Assembly (NCBI RefSeq): GCF_026651875.1
Contig: NZ_CP104067.1
Coordinates: forward strand, 744,001-808,000
Direction of reading: 5' to 3'
Length of the DNA stretch: 64,000 nt
Source of the DNA: Alicyclobacillus fastidiosus
Lineage (GTDB): Bacteria; Bacillota; Bacilli; Alicyclobacillales; Alicyclobacillaceae
Part shown: piece by piece, positions 8,080 to 20,842 of the stretch
How the letters are laid out: each line of letters begins with the position of its first letter
Position numbering within the stretch: the first letter of the stretch is position 1
Notes under the pieces: model-generated
Database searches by the model: none
What the model saw: only the letters and a program-made list of their open reading frames with translations
Told to the model about the DNA's origin: nothing
Position numbers and translations under genes: made by a program

Positions 8080-9570
8080 CTATGCGCATCCTTTCGGGGA
8101 AGCGTTCAAGTCTCTAGCGATTCCTCGCAGCATCTGCACCGGATACTCGACGGTAAGCTCCTCTGTCGTGTGCATACTGCACAGGCGCCGCCCATTGTTC
8201 CTTGTTTCCTCGATGAGGCGCGTGCGTTCTGCCCACGGAATGCGCGTCAAATGGTCATCGAACAGGCCCACGCTCTCCAGATAAAACCGAGTGACGATGT
8301 CCGGGTTCGTGTAGTAGTTCGGTGTGGAGGTCTCCTGGCAGACGACGTCGCGAAAATAAGGTGCCACAGCGTCAGGAACGGTCGATTTTTCTGGCATCGT
8401 CGTTTCGCGCTTTGGCTGTTGCACAAGGCTTGAAACCGGCCGGAACCACTCCTGGACAATCGAATTGGCCATCGGAAAGTCGAGCGGATGAAACGACGCC
8501 ACGATGCCGCCTGGTTTCAATACGCGGTGCATCTCTTTGACCGCCGTAGGGATGTCCGTCAGATGCATGGCCAACATGTTGACCACCGCGTCAAAGGACC
8601 CGTCCGGGAACGGCAAGTTTTCCGCCGGCGCCTGGACGAAGTCCAACCATGGCACATCGTGTGGATCTCGCTTCATCATGGCGCGCTCGAGCATGCGGGG
8701 GGCGGGGTCGGTGGCGACGACTGAGCCATTTGGGCCGACGAGATCGACCAGGCCGGCATCAAACGTAAACGATCCGCTCCCGCAACCGATTTCAAGCACG
8801 CGCATGCCTGGTTGAATCGTCGTGAAGTCCAAAAACGACCGTCGCAAATCGCCCGCCGTTGGAGCAATTTGTTGCACGACCGAATCGTAGTCCTCCATCT
8901 CGGAGAAATGGGAGATTCGCAACGAGCGGTTTCGCTTGTCGAGATAGCCCGTCTCTTTGAGCAGTGCGTAATAGTCCGAAAGCCTGTCCCTCCCCTTGGT
9001 CGTCAAGCGAACGAACCGCTCACCCGAGTCGACAAACAGTTCTGCGGTGCCTAGCTCGCACGATAAGATGAGCTCATCGTCGAGTTCATAGTCGACCCAG
9101 GGCCGATGCAGGCGCCCGGATAGAAAGTCCCCTTCGCGCATCTGTCCGTAATAGTTCAGGGCGTTGTGATTTTCGTACATCGTGAGCATCACGTACGAAC
9201 TGAGGAAGTAATCGAACCCGTGCTGAAGGATAAAATCCTCGGTCACGTGCAAGGCGTCCGTGGCATGGCGCTCTGTGACGCTCGGCCTTCCCGTCTGTTC
9301 GTACGCCAAAAATGCGGCTGTAGAAGCGGCGGTTTCGAAGACGGCCGTTCGTGGAAACCGCGAATGGACCGGCAGCGTACCGAAGGCTTTGGTTAAGTAT
9401 TCCCGTCGCCAGTGTGCCTGTGTAAAATCGCGCGTACCCCAGTACAACATATCTGAAATGCAGCTATCAAAACGAACCCTTCCCCCGACGTACGCCAACC
9501 AAGGGCTCACGACAAGGGAGGAGTTGGTCAAATCCGCAATGACGTGCCGAACATCTTCTACCTGATACAA
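8080..9570 (-). CDS. Class I SAM methyltransferase with large N-terminal domain
   Basis: About 496 residues. The C-terminal half is a UbiE-like class I methyltransferase: motif I VLEIGCGSGSF at about residue 260, VVATDPAPRMLE, APAENLPFPDGSFDAVV, and MHRVLKPGGIVASFHP. The N-terminal 240 residues are not a family I know; they contain WLAYVGGRVRFDS and many aromatic residues and could select the substrate. TTG 9570 is preceded by CAGGAGG at eight bases, so I prefer it over the TTG at 9600. It is convergent with the pseudouridine synthase and divergent from the phasin-like gene. The substrate is unknown. Confidence 0.8.
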   Translation of the reverse strand: MYQVEDVRHVIADLTNSSLVVSPWLAYVGGRVRFDSCISDMLYWGTRDFTQAHWRREYLTKAFGTLPVHSRFPRTAVFETAASTAAFLAYEQTGRPSVTERHATDALHVTEDFILQHGFDYFLSSYVMLTMYENHNALNYYGQMREGDFLSGRLHRPWVDYELDDELILSCELGTAELFVDSGERFVRLTTKGRDRLSDYYALLKETGYLDKRNRSLRISHFSEMEDYDSVVQQIAPTAGDLRRSFLDFTTIQPGMRVLEIGCGSGSFTFDAGLVDLVGPNGSVVATDPAPRMLERAMMKRDPHDVPWLDFVQAPAENLPFPDGSFDAVVNMLAMHLTDIPTAVKEMHRVLKPGGIVASFHPLDFPMANSIVQEWFRPVSSLVQQPKRETTMPEKSTVPDAVAPYFRDVVCQETSTPNYYTNPDIVTRFYLESVGLFDDHLTRIPWAERTRLIEETRNNGRRLCSMHTTEELTVEYPVQMLRGIARDLNASPKGCA

Positions 9571-9642
9571 GTACTCATCCTCCTGTACCAACGCGTACAA
9601 AATATTCTAATGAGGACATGCACAAATGGGAAGGTGGAAAAA

Positions 9643-9651
9643 TGATACAAT
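9643..9651 (+). promoter_or_regulatory. Extended -10 promoter for the phasin/UbiB operon
   Basis: TGATACAAT is a good extended -10 (TG, one base, TACAAT at 9646-9651). No good -35 is seen, as is common for extended -10 promoters. It lies 127 bases before the likely start of the phasin-like gene. Confidence 0.4.
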
Positions 9652-9777
9652 TCATCGAAGCATGTGCATGGAATGGCCTCTGCGCAGGGCAACCTTTGAA
9701 AATCCGTTCTCAAACTTAATTTCAAGTGGTGAAATGGTACACTATGAGTGTTCATCTTGGAAAACGAGGTGCTTTCG

Positions 9778-10146
9778 TTGGAGGATACGATTCGGAAAAT
9801 GGTGGATCTTGGTGTTGGATTCATGTCCCTCAGTCGCGAGAAAGTGGCTGAATCCGCAAGGCTCTGGGCGGAGAAGCGCAACCTGACTCCGGAGCAGACC
9901 CGCGCATTCGTTCAGGAGCTCGTCGAACGCGGCGAGCAGGGGCGGACAGAATTGCAGAACAGCATTCAAGAACAGGTTCAGAAGACGATGGAGCGGCTCG
10001 GAATTCGAGCGGAGACGGACTCCATCCAATCGGAACTGTCCTCACTGCGGCTGACGGTGGCGCACCTTCGGGCGCGCATTGAGGCGTTGGAGGCGAAGGT
10101 GGGCACGGAAGCGGACGGCGCGGGCACTGAAAATGAACGCGACTGA
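9778..10146 (+). CDS. Phasin-like coiled-coil protein
   Basis: A 122-residue, highly charged helical protein: an amphipathic N-terminus (DTIRKMVDLGVGFMSLSREK) of the kind found in PHA-granule phasins and their polyhydroxyalkanoate-regulator relatives, then a C-terminal heptad coiled coil (LRLTVAHLRARIEALEAKV). TTG 9778 has GAGGTG six bases upstream; GTG 9748 is open but poorly supported. It precedes a UbiB-type kinase gene by 46 bases. No PHA synthase gene lies nearby, so a membrane-surface or lipid-related role with UbiB is as likely as granule binding. Confidence 0.65.
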   Translation: MEDTIRKMVDLGVGFMSLSREKVAESARLWAEKRNLTPEQTRAFVQELVERGEQGRTELQNSIQEQVQKTMERLGIRAETDSIQSELSSLRLTVAHLRARIEALEAKVGTEADGAGTENERD

Positions 10147-10192
10147 GCCGAGTCGCGGACGTGTGCACAACGTTTAGATGAAGGAGAACGGC

Positions 10193-11881
10193 ATGGTCGG
10201 TCCACAGATTCTCGGCAAACGAGTACGGCATTTGTCGCGTTACAAGGACATCGCACGGATTCTGGTGGCAAACGGGTTCGGTTGGTTTATCGATGAAATC
10301 GGTCTCGGCGACGTGATCAATCTGCCAAGACGTCTGTTTTCGGAACGGAGAGAGCGTCCATCTCTGACGACCTATGAGCGGATTCGCCACGTCATTGAGC
10401 AGTTGGGCCCAACCTTTATCAAGTTGGGGCAAGTCGCGAGTTTGCGGGCAGACGTCTTTCCGGCTGCACTGATTGAGCAATTGGCACGACTGCAGGACGA
10501 AGTGCCTCCCTTTTCATTCGACGAAGTGCAGAGGATCGTTGAAAACGAGCTGGGTGAGCCTCTCGCTGAACTGTTTTCGGAGTTCGACGAGGAACCGGTG
10601 GGATCGGCGTCGATTGGTCAAGTTCACCGCGCACGGCTTCGGACTGGTGAAGAGGTGGCGGTCAAGATTCAGCGCCCGGATATCGGGCGAATCATCGAAA
10701 TAGACCTGGAAATTCTGATGGATCTCGCGCGCTTGGCAGAGCGCAACCTGGAGTGGGCCGAACACTACGAGCTGACCGATGTCGTGGAAGAGTTTCGCTA
10801 CACGCTACTCAACGAACTCAACTATACGATTGAGGGGCGAAACGCGGATCGGCTACGCAAAATTCACCAGGGCGACAAGACCGTGAAAGTCCCAGAGATC
10901 TATTGGGACTGGACGACGAGTCGCGTACTGACGATGGAATACGTGCGGGGGATCAAGCTCGCCAACAGAACTTTATTGGAGGACGCGGGCTACGATACGG
11001 CACTGATCGCCGAACGGGCCGCCCACGCGGTGTTTGACCAACTCTTGATTCACGGATTTTTTCACGCCGACCCGCATCCGGGGAATTTAGCGGTGCTGCC
11101 AGACCACAGCATTTTGTTTATGGACTTTGGCATGGTTGGCCGCCTGACGTCCGAAATGAAGCGGTACCTCGCTGGTTTGATCGTGGGCCTCATGCGGCGG
11201 GATTCGGATGCCATCGTCCGAGTGCTGTACCGGATGGGGGTCGTTCCGCAGGACATCGACGATGCAAAGCTGCATCGCGATGTCGATGGACTGCGCGAGA
11301 AATATTACGATGTCCCGTTCCAACAGATCAGCCTGGGCGAAGCTACAGGTGATCTATTCGCCATCGCCTACAAACATCGAATCAAAATTCCGGCCGATTT
11401 GACCCTCGTAGGCAAGACGTTGATCACGATCGAGGGCGTCGTCGAAGGGTTGAATCCGGCGTTTCGAATTCTCAACATCGCGGAGCCATTTGGGCGAAAG
11501 CTGTTGATGGATCGCCTAAATCCAAAGAATTTGTCCCATTTGACGATGAAGAGCGCACTCGATCTATTCGATTTGTTTACCGATTTTCCGAAGCAGTTCC
11601 GCGCCATCCTGCGGGGATTGTCGAAGGGCCGCGTAAAGGTCGCCGTCGAGGTGCCCGAAGCCGACCGGCTGGTCAGTCAGTTCATCCGCATCGGAAATCG
11701 CCTGTCCTTTAGTATCGTGTTACTGTCATTCAGTATTTTTATGGCAGGACTGATGGTGGCCTCCGTCTTATCGAAGACGCCCTCGGCACTCTGGTCGTTA
11801 CCAATGACCGATATTGGTGCGCTGGTCGGCGTGGTGCTCTTTGTCGTCCTGGTCATCTCGATATGGAGATCGAACCGTTAG
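10193..11881 (+). CDS. UbiB/AarF-family protein kinase-like ATPase
   Basis: A 562-residue member of the ABC1/ADCK/UbiB family, atypical kinases that support isoprenoid-quinone or lipid metabolism at the membrane. The family KxGQ element appears as FIKLGQVAS, with the alanine-rich-loop equivalent GSASIGQVHRA, the lysine in VAVKIQRP, catalytic HADPHPGN, and metal-binding DFGMVGRL. Two hydrophobic helices at the C-terminus (SIVLLSFSIFMAGLMVASV and VGVVLFVVLVISI) anchor it. ATG 10193 lies five bases after AAGGAGA; the in-frame ATG 10178 overlaps that site. It is coupled with the preceding phasin-like gene. Confidence 0.9.
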   Translation: MVGPQILGKRVRHLSRYKDIARILVANGFGWFIDEIGLGDVINLPRRLFSERRERPSLTTYERIRHVIEQLGPTFIKLGQVASLRADVFPAALIEQLARLQDEVPPFSFDEVQRIVENELGEPLAELFSEFDEEPVGSASIGQVHRARLRTGEEVAVKIQRPDIGRIIEIDLEILMDLARLAERNLEWAEHYELTDVVEEFRYTLLNELNYTIEGRNADRLRKIHQGDKTVKVPEIYWDWTTSRVLTMEYVRGIKLANRTLLEDAGYDTALIAERAAHAVFDQLLIHGFFHADPHPGNLAVLPDHSILFMDFGMVGRLTSEMKRYLAGLIVGLMRRDSDAIVRVLYRMGVVPQDIDDAKLHRDVDGLREKYYDVPFQQISLGEATGDLFAIAYKHRIKIPADLTLVGKTLITIEGVVEGLNPAFRILNIAEPFGRKLLMDRLNPKNLSHLTMKSALDLFDLFTDFPKQFRAILRGLSKGRVKVAVEVPEADRLVSQFIRIGNRLSFSIVLLSFSIFMAGLMVASVLSKTPSALWSLPMTDIGALVGVVLFVVLVISIWRSNR

Positions 11882-11943
11882 CCATAACTTTGAGGTTTGA
11901 ATAGGGCTCTACCAACTCAACTAGGGAATTGGAGCGAAAAGCA

Positions 11944-12810
11944 GTGGCGACGACATCCATCGAAGTATCACAAGTCGACGCGTTTACCACCACGCCGTTT
12001 CACGGGAACCCGGCTGGGGTCGTGTTGAATGCAAAGGGCATAGAGCCGACGATGCGGCAACAGATCGCCCGTGAACTGAACTGCTCGGAAACGGTGTTCA
12101 TCGAGCAGGGGGTGACAGGGCGATTCAAGTTTCGCTACTATACACCGGCGACAGAGGTAGATTTGTGCGGGCACGCCACGGTTGCCGCCCTTCACACGTT
12201 GTACGAAACGTATCATTTGTCTGGGGACATCCTTGTGGAAACCAATGTAGGTATGCTTCCCATGCGGATGGAGGAGGATGGCACCGTGTGGATGCGCCAG
12301 GCGGATCCACAGTTTTGCGAGCTGGACGGGGCGATGCGTGCAGCGGTAGTCCGCGCTTTACGCGTCGAGGATACCGACGTCCATCCGTCGCTTCCCTTTG
12401 AACTGGCCTTTACAGGGCTATTGGACATCCTCGTACCATTGAAAAAGCTCGATACGCTTCACCAGTTGGCACCGCAGTTTGACATGCTCTCGTCGATTTG
12501 CAGAGAACTCGGGGCCGCCTCCGTCCACGTGTACACGACGGAGACAGTAGGCGCGGAGTCGACTGTCCACGCTCGCGATTTCTCCCCTGCAGTAGGGGTC
12601 AACGAGGATCCACACACGGGGACGGCCAACGGTGCCTTAGGGGCCTCGCTGGTGCGCGCGGGTGTCATCGAGCCGAAGCGGCACGTGTTCGAACAAGGGT
12701 GGAGCATTGGCAGGCCCGGCCACATCCTGGTCGAAGTGACGCAGGACATGGCTGTGTCAGTTGGGGGAAAAGCTGTAACCGTGTTTTGCACACAGCTGCG
12801 AACGTCCTGA
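11944..12810 (+). CDS. PhzF-family isomerase-like protein
   Basis: A 288-residue PhzF/diaminopimelate-epimerase-fold protein. It starts with the family pattern VSQVDAFTTTPFHGNPAGVV, with the catalytic glutamate in ELNCSETVFI, then FRYYTPATEVDLCGHATVA, and RDFSPAVGVNEDPHTGTANG near the C-terminus. Members outside phenazine clusters are isomerases of unknown substrate, and no phenazine genes are present here. GTG 11944 is nine bases after GGAG. It stands alone between the UbiB operon and the tRNA cluster. Confidence 0.87.
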   Translation: MATTSIEVSQVDAFTTTPFHGNPAGVVLNAKGIEPTMRQQIARELNCSETVFIEQGVTGRFKFRYYTPATEVDLCGHATVAALHTLYETYHLSGDILVETNVGMLPMRMEEDGTVWMRQADPQFCELDGAMRAAVVRALRVEDTDVHPSLPFELAFTGLLDILVPLKKLDTLHQLAPQFDMLSSICRELGAASVHVYTTETVGAESTVHARDFSPAVGVNEDPHTGTANGALGASLVRAGVIEPKRHVFEQGWSIGRPGHILVEVTQDMAVSVGGKAVTVFCTQLRTS

Positions 12811-12874
12811 AGGCGCGGTCACTCGAGACAAGCGCCAGTAACATTCCATGTCTCGTCTGACTACTATACAGCAA

Positions 12875-12937
12875 GCCTGTGGGACAAGAAAAACCACCGA
12901 ATCCCCCTCCTTCGAAACGGCCGCTTGTCCCACAGGC
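12875..12937. repeat. Perfect 14-base inverted repeat with 35-base loop
   Basis: GCCTGTGGGACAAG (12875-12888) and its exact complement (12924-12937) enclose a 35-base loop. There is no T-run on either side, so it is not an ordinary terminator. On the minus strand the loop carries a GGAGGGGG stretch. It lies in a roughly 230-base gap between phzF and the tRNA terminator that otherwise holds nothing recognisable. Confidence 0.7.
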
Positions 12938-13042
12938 GATACTTGGGGGTTCCCCATCATTTGTGCGGCTGAGTCACAGGCGATGTCTGGCAAACTCCGA
13001 GACCTCGTGAGGGATGGAGATGAACTTCGAGGGATAGCGAGC

Positions 13043-13091
13043 GAAAATAAAAACTGCTTGCCTTTGGATGGGATCCAAGGACAAGCAGTTT
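13043..13091 (-). terminator. Terminator of the tRNA cluster
   Basis: Ten-base arms AAACTGCTTG (13051-13060) and CAAGCAGTTT (13082-13091), with further inner pairing. On the minus strand the hairpin is followed by TTTATTTT. It lies 16 bases after the last tRNA of the minus-strand cluster. Confidence 0.8.
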
Positions 13092-13106
13092 CTCATTTAT
13101 TCAACA

Positions 13107-13183
13107 TGGTAGCGGCGAGTGGATTCGAACCACCGACGCCACGGGTATGAACCGTGTGCTCTAACCAGCTGAGCTACGCCGCC
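13107..13183 (-). tRNA. tRNA-Met (CAT), elongator type
   Basis: 77 bases with encoded CCA and anticodon loop TTCATAC. The acceptor starts GGCGGCG and matches the Bacillus elongator tRNA-Met pattern rather than the initiator. It is the last gene of the eleven-tRNA transcript. Confidence 0.93.
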
Positions 13184-13190
13184 ATAAAGA

Positions 13191-13266
<76 letters not shown>

Positions 13267-13269
13267 AAA

Positions 13270-13345
13270 TGGTTGCGGGGGCAGGACTTGAACCTGCGAC
13301 CTTCGGGTTATGAGCCCGACGAGCTGCCAACTGCTCCACCCCGCG
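13270..13345 (-). tRNA. Initiator tRNA-fMet (CAT)
   Basis: 76 bases. The 5' C opposite A in the first acceptor pair and the GGG/CCC anticodon-stem pairs around CTCATAA are the initiator hallmarks. CCA encoded. Confidence 0.95.
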
Positions 13346-13348
13346 GCA

Positions 13349-13424
13349 TGGTGGACGTTGACGGGCTCGAACCGCCGACCCTCTGCTTGTAAGGCAGATG
13401 CTCTCCCAACTGAGCTAAACGTCC
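13349..13424 (-). tRNA. tRNA-Val (TAC)
   Basis: 76 bases, acceptor GGACGTT/AACGTCC, anticodon loop CTTACAA, CCA encoded. Confidence 0.95.
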
Positions 13425-13472
13425 ATACGATGCACAACGATGTTGCGCCATGTGACCATCAAATGTCACAAG

Positions 13473-13547
13473 TGGTGACCCCAGCGGGATTCGAACCCGC
13501 GTTACCGCCGTGAAAGGGCGGTGTCTTAACCGCTTGACCATGGGGCC
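13473..13547 (-). tRNA. tRNA-Glu (TTC)
   Basis: 75 bases, acceptor GGCCCCA/TGGGGTC, anticodon loop CTTTCAC, CCA encoded. Confidence 0.95.
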
Positions 13548-13553
13548 ATAAAT

Positions 13554-13628
13554 TGGCTCCCCGAGTAGGATTCGAACCTACGACCCTCCGATTAACAGTC
13601 GGATGCTCTACCGCTGAGCTATCGAGGA
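13554..13628 (-). tRNA. tRNA-Asn (GTT)
   Basis: 75 bases, anticodon loop CTGTTAA, acceptor TCCTCGA paired to TCGGGGA with one wobble, CCA encoded. Confidence 0.95.
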
Positions 13629-13631
13629 ATG

Positions 13632-13707
13632 TGGTGGAGGTAGACGGATTCGAACCGACGACCCCCTGCTTGCAAGGCAGGTGCTCTCCCAGCTGAGCTA
13701 TACCCCC
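13632..13707 (-). tRNA. tRNA-Ala (TGC)
   Basis: 76 bases, anticodon loop CTTGCAA, acceptor GGGGGTA paired to TACCTCC with one G-U wobble, CCA encoded. Confidence 0.95.
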
Positions 13708-13713
13708 ACAAAC

Positions 13714-13790
13714 TGGCGTGCCCTGAGAGATTCGAACTCCCGACCTTTTGATTCGTAGTCAAACGCTCTATCCAGCTGAGCTAAGGGCAC
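13714..13790 (-). tRNA. tRNA-Arg (ACG)
   Basis: 77 bases, acceptor GTGCCCT/AGGGCAC, anticodon loop CTACGAA, CCA encoded. Confidence 0.95.
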
Positions 13791-13792
13791 AT

Positions 13793-13867
13793 TGGCTGGG
13801 GAAGAAGGATTCGAACCTTCGCGTGACGGTACCAAAAACCGTTGCCTTACCGCTTGGCTATTCCCCA
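13793..13867 (-). tRNA. tRNA-Gln (TTG)
   Basis: 75 bases, acceptor TGGGGAA/TTCCCCA, anticodon loop TTTTGGT, CCA encoded. Confidence 0.95.
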
Positions 13868-13870
13868 TTA

Positions 13871-13947
13871 TGGGGTGAGTGATGGGAATCGAACCCACGT
13901 ATGCCGGAATCACAATCCGGTGCGTTAACCCCTTCGCCACACTCACC
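13871..13947 (-). tRNA. tRNA-His (GTG)
   Basis: 77 bases counting the extra 5' G that pairs with C73, the tRNA-His identity element; acceptor GTGAGTG/CACTCAC, anticodon loop TTGTGAT, CCA encoded. Confidence 0.95.
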
Positions 13948-14013
13948 ATTTTGTACGCTGCTCATCCTACCCTTTCGTATACGCAAACATACATCGAAAC
14001 GGCAGATTGGCAG

Positions 14014-14098
<85 letters not shown>

Positions 14099-14138
14099 GC
14101 AATCATGCGGGCCGTTGCTCTCGCAACGCGCAATGAGT

Positions 14139-14168
14139 ACGATACCATGGTCGATTTGCTTACGTCAA
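14139..14168 (-). promoter_or_regulatory. Promoter of the tRNA cluster
   Basis: On the minus strand TTGACG (14163-14168) and TATCGT (14139-14144) are 18 bases apart, 41 bases before tRNA-Tyr. It suits one transcript for all eleven tRNAs. Confidence 0.7.
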
Positions 14169-14745
14169 GAGGTAAAGTGAGAAAAAGTTGTTCGACTTCG
14201 TTTGCCAGGGGCAAACTTCAGGTGGCTGAGCGTGTGTGGGTCCGCCTGTGTTGTTGAGTTTGTTCATAAACCTAAAACGTTTGTGGGGGCTAGAGCACCT
14301 GTCGCGGATGGACCGGATTTAGCTAAAGGAGTGGTAAGGCTACGATCCCGATCCTGACTCAAGTGAGTTTCAGTTAGGTCCGTCTGAATGACTGACACGA
14401 GAGTTTTGTTTCTTCATCTAATGCGTAATGCGCGTGCAGTATGCGGTACTCGTACCGTGATACATGCGCTGGTGTGTTCATTTCATATTACATAGTTTCA
14501 CTTGAGAAGATGGCGAAGCTGGGCCGAAGTTTACGGTGAATCGACTTTATACAGGTGTGTACGAACGGTTTGGTATGTAACGACCCTTCGCGTGGTGGCG
14601 GACAACATGGCTTAAACTGTTCTTCACGTTTGGACGTTTCGTCGGGATGTCCCAGATGATGGTAGACTCGCGGTCTGGAGTTTTACAACAATGGACGCCA
14701 GTTCAACTCGGCCTCAAGTCGTCCAATTTATTTTCTCAAAGGTGC
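14169..14745. other. Divergent region between tRNA and rRNA promoters
   Basis: About 580 bases between the two stable-RNA promoters with no supportable gene. Further upstream rRNA promoters could exist, but I see no second clear -35/-10 pair. Confidence 0.4.
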
Positions 14746-14774
14746 TTGACGTTACGTTTGGGCCGTGATATATT
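14746..14774 (+). promoter_or_regulatory. Main promoter of the rRNA operon
   Basis: TTGACG (14746-14751), a 17-base spacer and TATATT (14769-14774) form a strong sigma-A promoter about 120 bases before the 16S. A CGCCG/CGGCG leader hairpin follows near 14781-14794, then a boxA-like TTCCTTGAAAACT near 14810-14822 for antitermination. Confidence 0.8.
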
Positions 14775-14816
14775 TATTGACGCCGCTTCGGCGGCACTGA
14801 TTGATTTGGTTCCTTG

Positions 14817-14841
14817 AAAACTAAACACACACGCCTAAAAG
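14817..14841 (+). repeat. Left arm of the 16S processing stem
   Basis: This stretch is nearly complementary to 16446-16471, just beyond the 16S 3' end (shared core AAAACTAAACAC and CCTAAAAG). The two would pair in the transcript to give the double-stranded RNase III substrate around 16S. Confidence 0.75.
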
Positions 14842-14896
14842 TTTCGGTCGAGACGACAGTCGTCGTCGAGACATTTATGAAGTAACGCCAGTAACA

Positions 14897-19700
<4,804 letters not shown>

Positions 19701-19855
19701 CGATGAACAGAAGAAGAGGTTGTTCCATGATTCAGGAGCGAGGATAAAGACAAAGTTACGGAGCGACGTAACTGGGAGCTTGAGTGAAGGTGTGAGTAGC
19801 ACATCTGCAGGCCGATAGGCCGAAGCCGTGCGAACGAATACCTGAACGCCAAGCG

Positions 19856-19973
19856 GTCTGGTGACCATAGCGGAGGGGAAACACCCGTACCCATACCGAA
19901 CACGGACGTGAAGACCTCCAGCGCCGAGGATACTTGTCCCGAGAGGGGCTGGGAAAGTAGGTCGTTGCCAGGC
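19856..19973 (+). rRNA. rrf: 5S ribosomal RNA
   Basis: About 118 bases with the conserved CCCATACCGAACACGG and closing helix GTCTGGTGACC against GGTCGTTGCCAGGC. It follows the 23S by about 155 bases, which include the right arm of the 23S stem. Confidence 0.94.
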
Positions 19974-19983
19974 GCGAGATAAG

Positions 19984-20024
19984 GACCCTGAGGGAAGCAG
20001 TGATGCCGACCTCGGGGTCTTTTT
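19984..20024 (+). terminator. Terminator of the rRNA operon
   Basis: Arms GACCCTGAGG (19984-19993) and CCTCGGGGTC (20010-20019), followed by T5, ten bases after the 5S. Confidence 0.9.
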
Positions 20025-20152
20025 GTGTTGGTCGGGGATGGGGGCAACGCTGGGTCGGAGATAGACTCGATGTAAAGGCAGATGCAGAAGCGAGGGAATT
20101 TAAGCGGGATCGGCGGATGTTTGTGATACACGGTGTTCCACTTTCCGCGCCC

Positions 20153-20665
20153 TCACCGGCATACCGCTTCAGCCAGTTGTCGGTAGATATCGACCTGCTC
20201 AGCTAGTTTCATACGAACCAATCCGCTTGTGCCAGGGGCGACGAAGAGGCGAGTGCGGATGGGCGAATCGGAAGGTTGGAACCCCCACGACACCTTCTGT
20301 CTGCGGGCGAATTGCTGGTATACCCCTTTTCCGACGAAGCAGGCAAAAGTGGGCTGATACGTCTCCAGCGTCGTCCATAATCGCGCCGCCCCTTCACGAT
20401 ATTCCTGCGCGGTGACGTCGCTCGCCCGTGGGGTTGGACGAAGGACGAGGTTGGTGAATCCATAGTCATACTCGTCGAAGAGTTGGCGGCTTTCGCTTGG
20501 GGTATAGAGGCGGTCTGTGAGGCCAGACTCGTGAAGAATGCGGTAAAAGCGGTTGCTCGGCCCCGCGTAATTCCACCCGGTCTGCGCGGACGTGGGGGAG
20601 GGATTGAACCCAATGAACAGTAGGCGGAGTCCTGGTTTTAGGAGTTCTGTTTTTGGTTTTGTCAT
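20153..20665 (-). CDS. mug: G/U mismatch-specific DNA glycosylase
   Basis: A 170-residue Mug/TDG-type uracil-DNA glycosylase that removes uracil or ethenocytosine from mismatches. The active-site motif is GFNPSPTSAQTGWNYAGPSN (family GINPGLxSAxxGxxFAGPxN), with the asparagine that positions the catalytic water kept, and the C-terminal loop VAPGTSGLVRMK intercalates into DNA. ATG 20665 gives the standard N-terminus, preceded by AGGG at five bases; GTG 20692 is an open alternative start behind which no clean ribosome site lies. Monocistronic, between the rRNA operon and glnA. Confidence 0.85.
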   Translation of the reverse strand: MTKPKTELLKPGLRLLFIGFNPSPTSAQTGWNYAGPSNRFYRILHESGLTDRLYTPSESRQLFDEYDYGFTNLVLRPTPRASDVTAQEYREGAARLWTTLETYQPTFACFVGKGVYQQFARRQKVSWGFQPSDSPIRTRLFVAPGTSGLVRMKLAEQVDIYRQLAEAVCR

Positions 20666-20792
20666 CGGAACCCTAGGTGACCTCCCGGGCACATTGGCGT
20701 ATCGTTCTTACCATAGCGTGTCCCGAATGGCTCGGCAACTCCCACGTGACACGTCAGTTCCTCAACTGTGTGGGTAGGGCATCCGAGACGAC

Positions 20793-20831
20793 AAAAGGGG
20801 ACGGCGCGGGCATCCGCAACCGTCCCCTTTT
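20793..20831 (-). terminator. Terminator after glnA
   Basis: Arms AAAAGGGGACGG (20793-20804) and CCGTCCCCTTTT (20820-20831) are perfectly paired. It lies 12 bases after the glnA stop on the minus strand. The A/T-rich ends let it work in both directions. Confidence 0.85.
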
Positions 20832-20842
20832 GGTCAGGTGAA

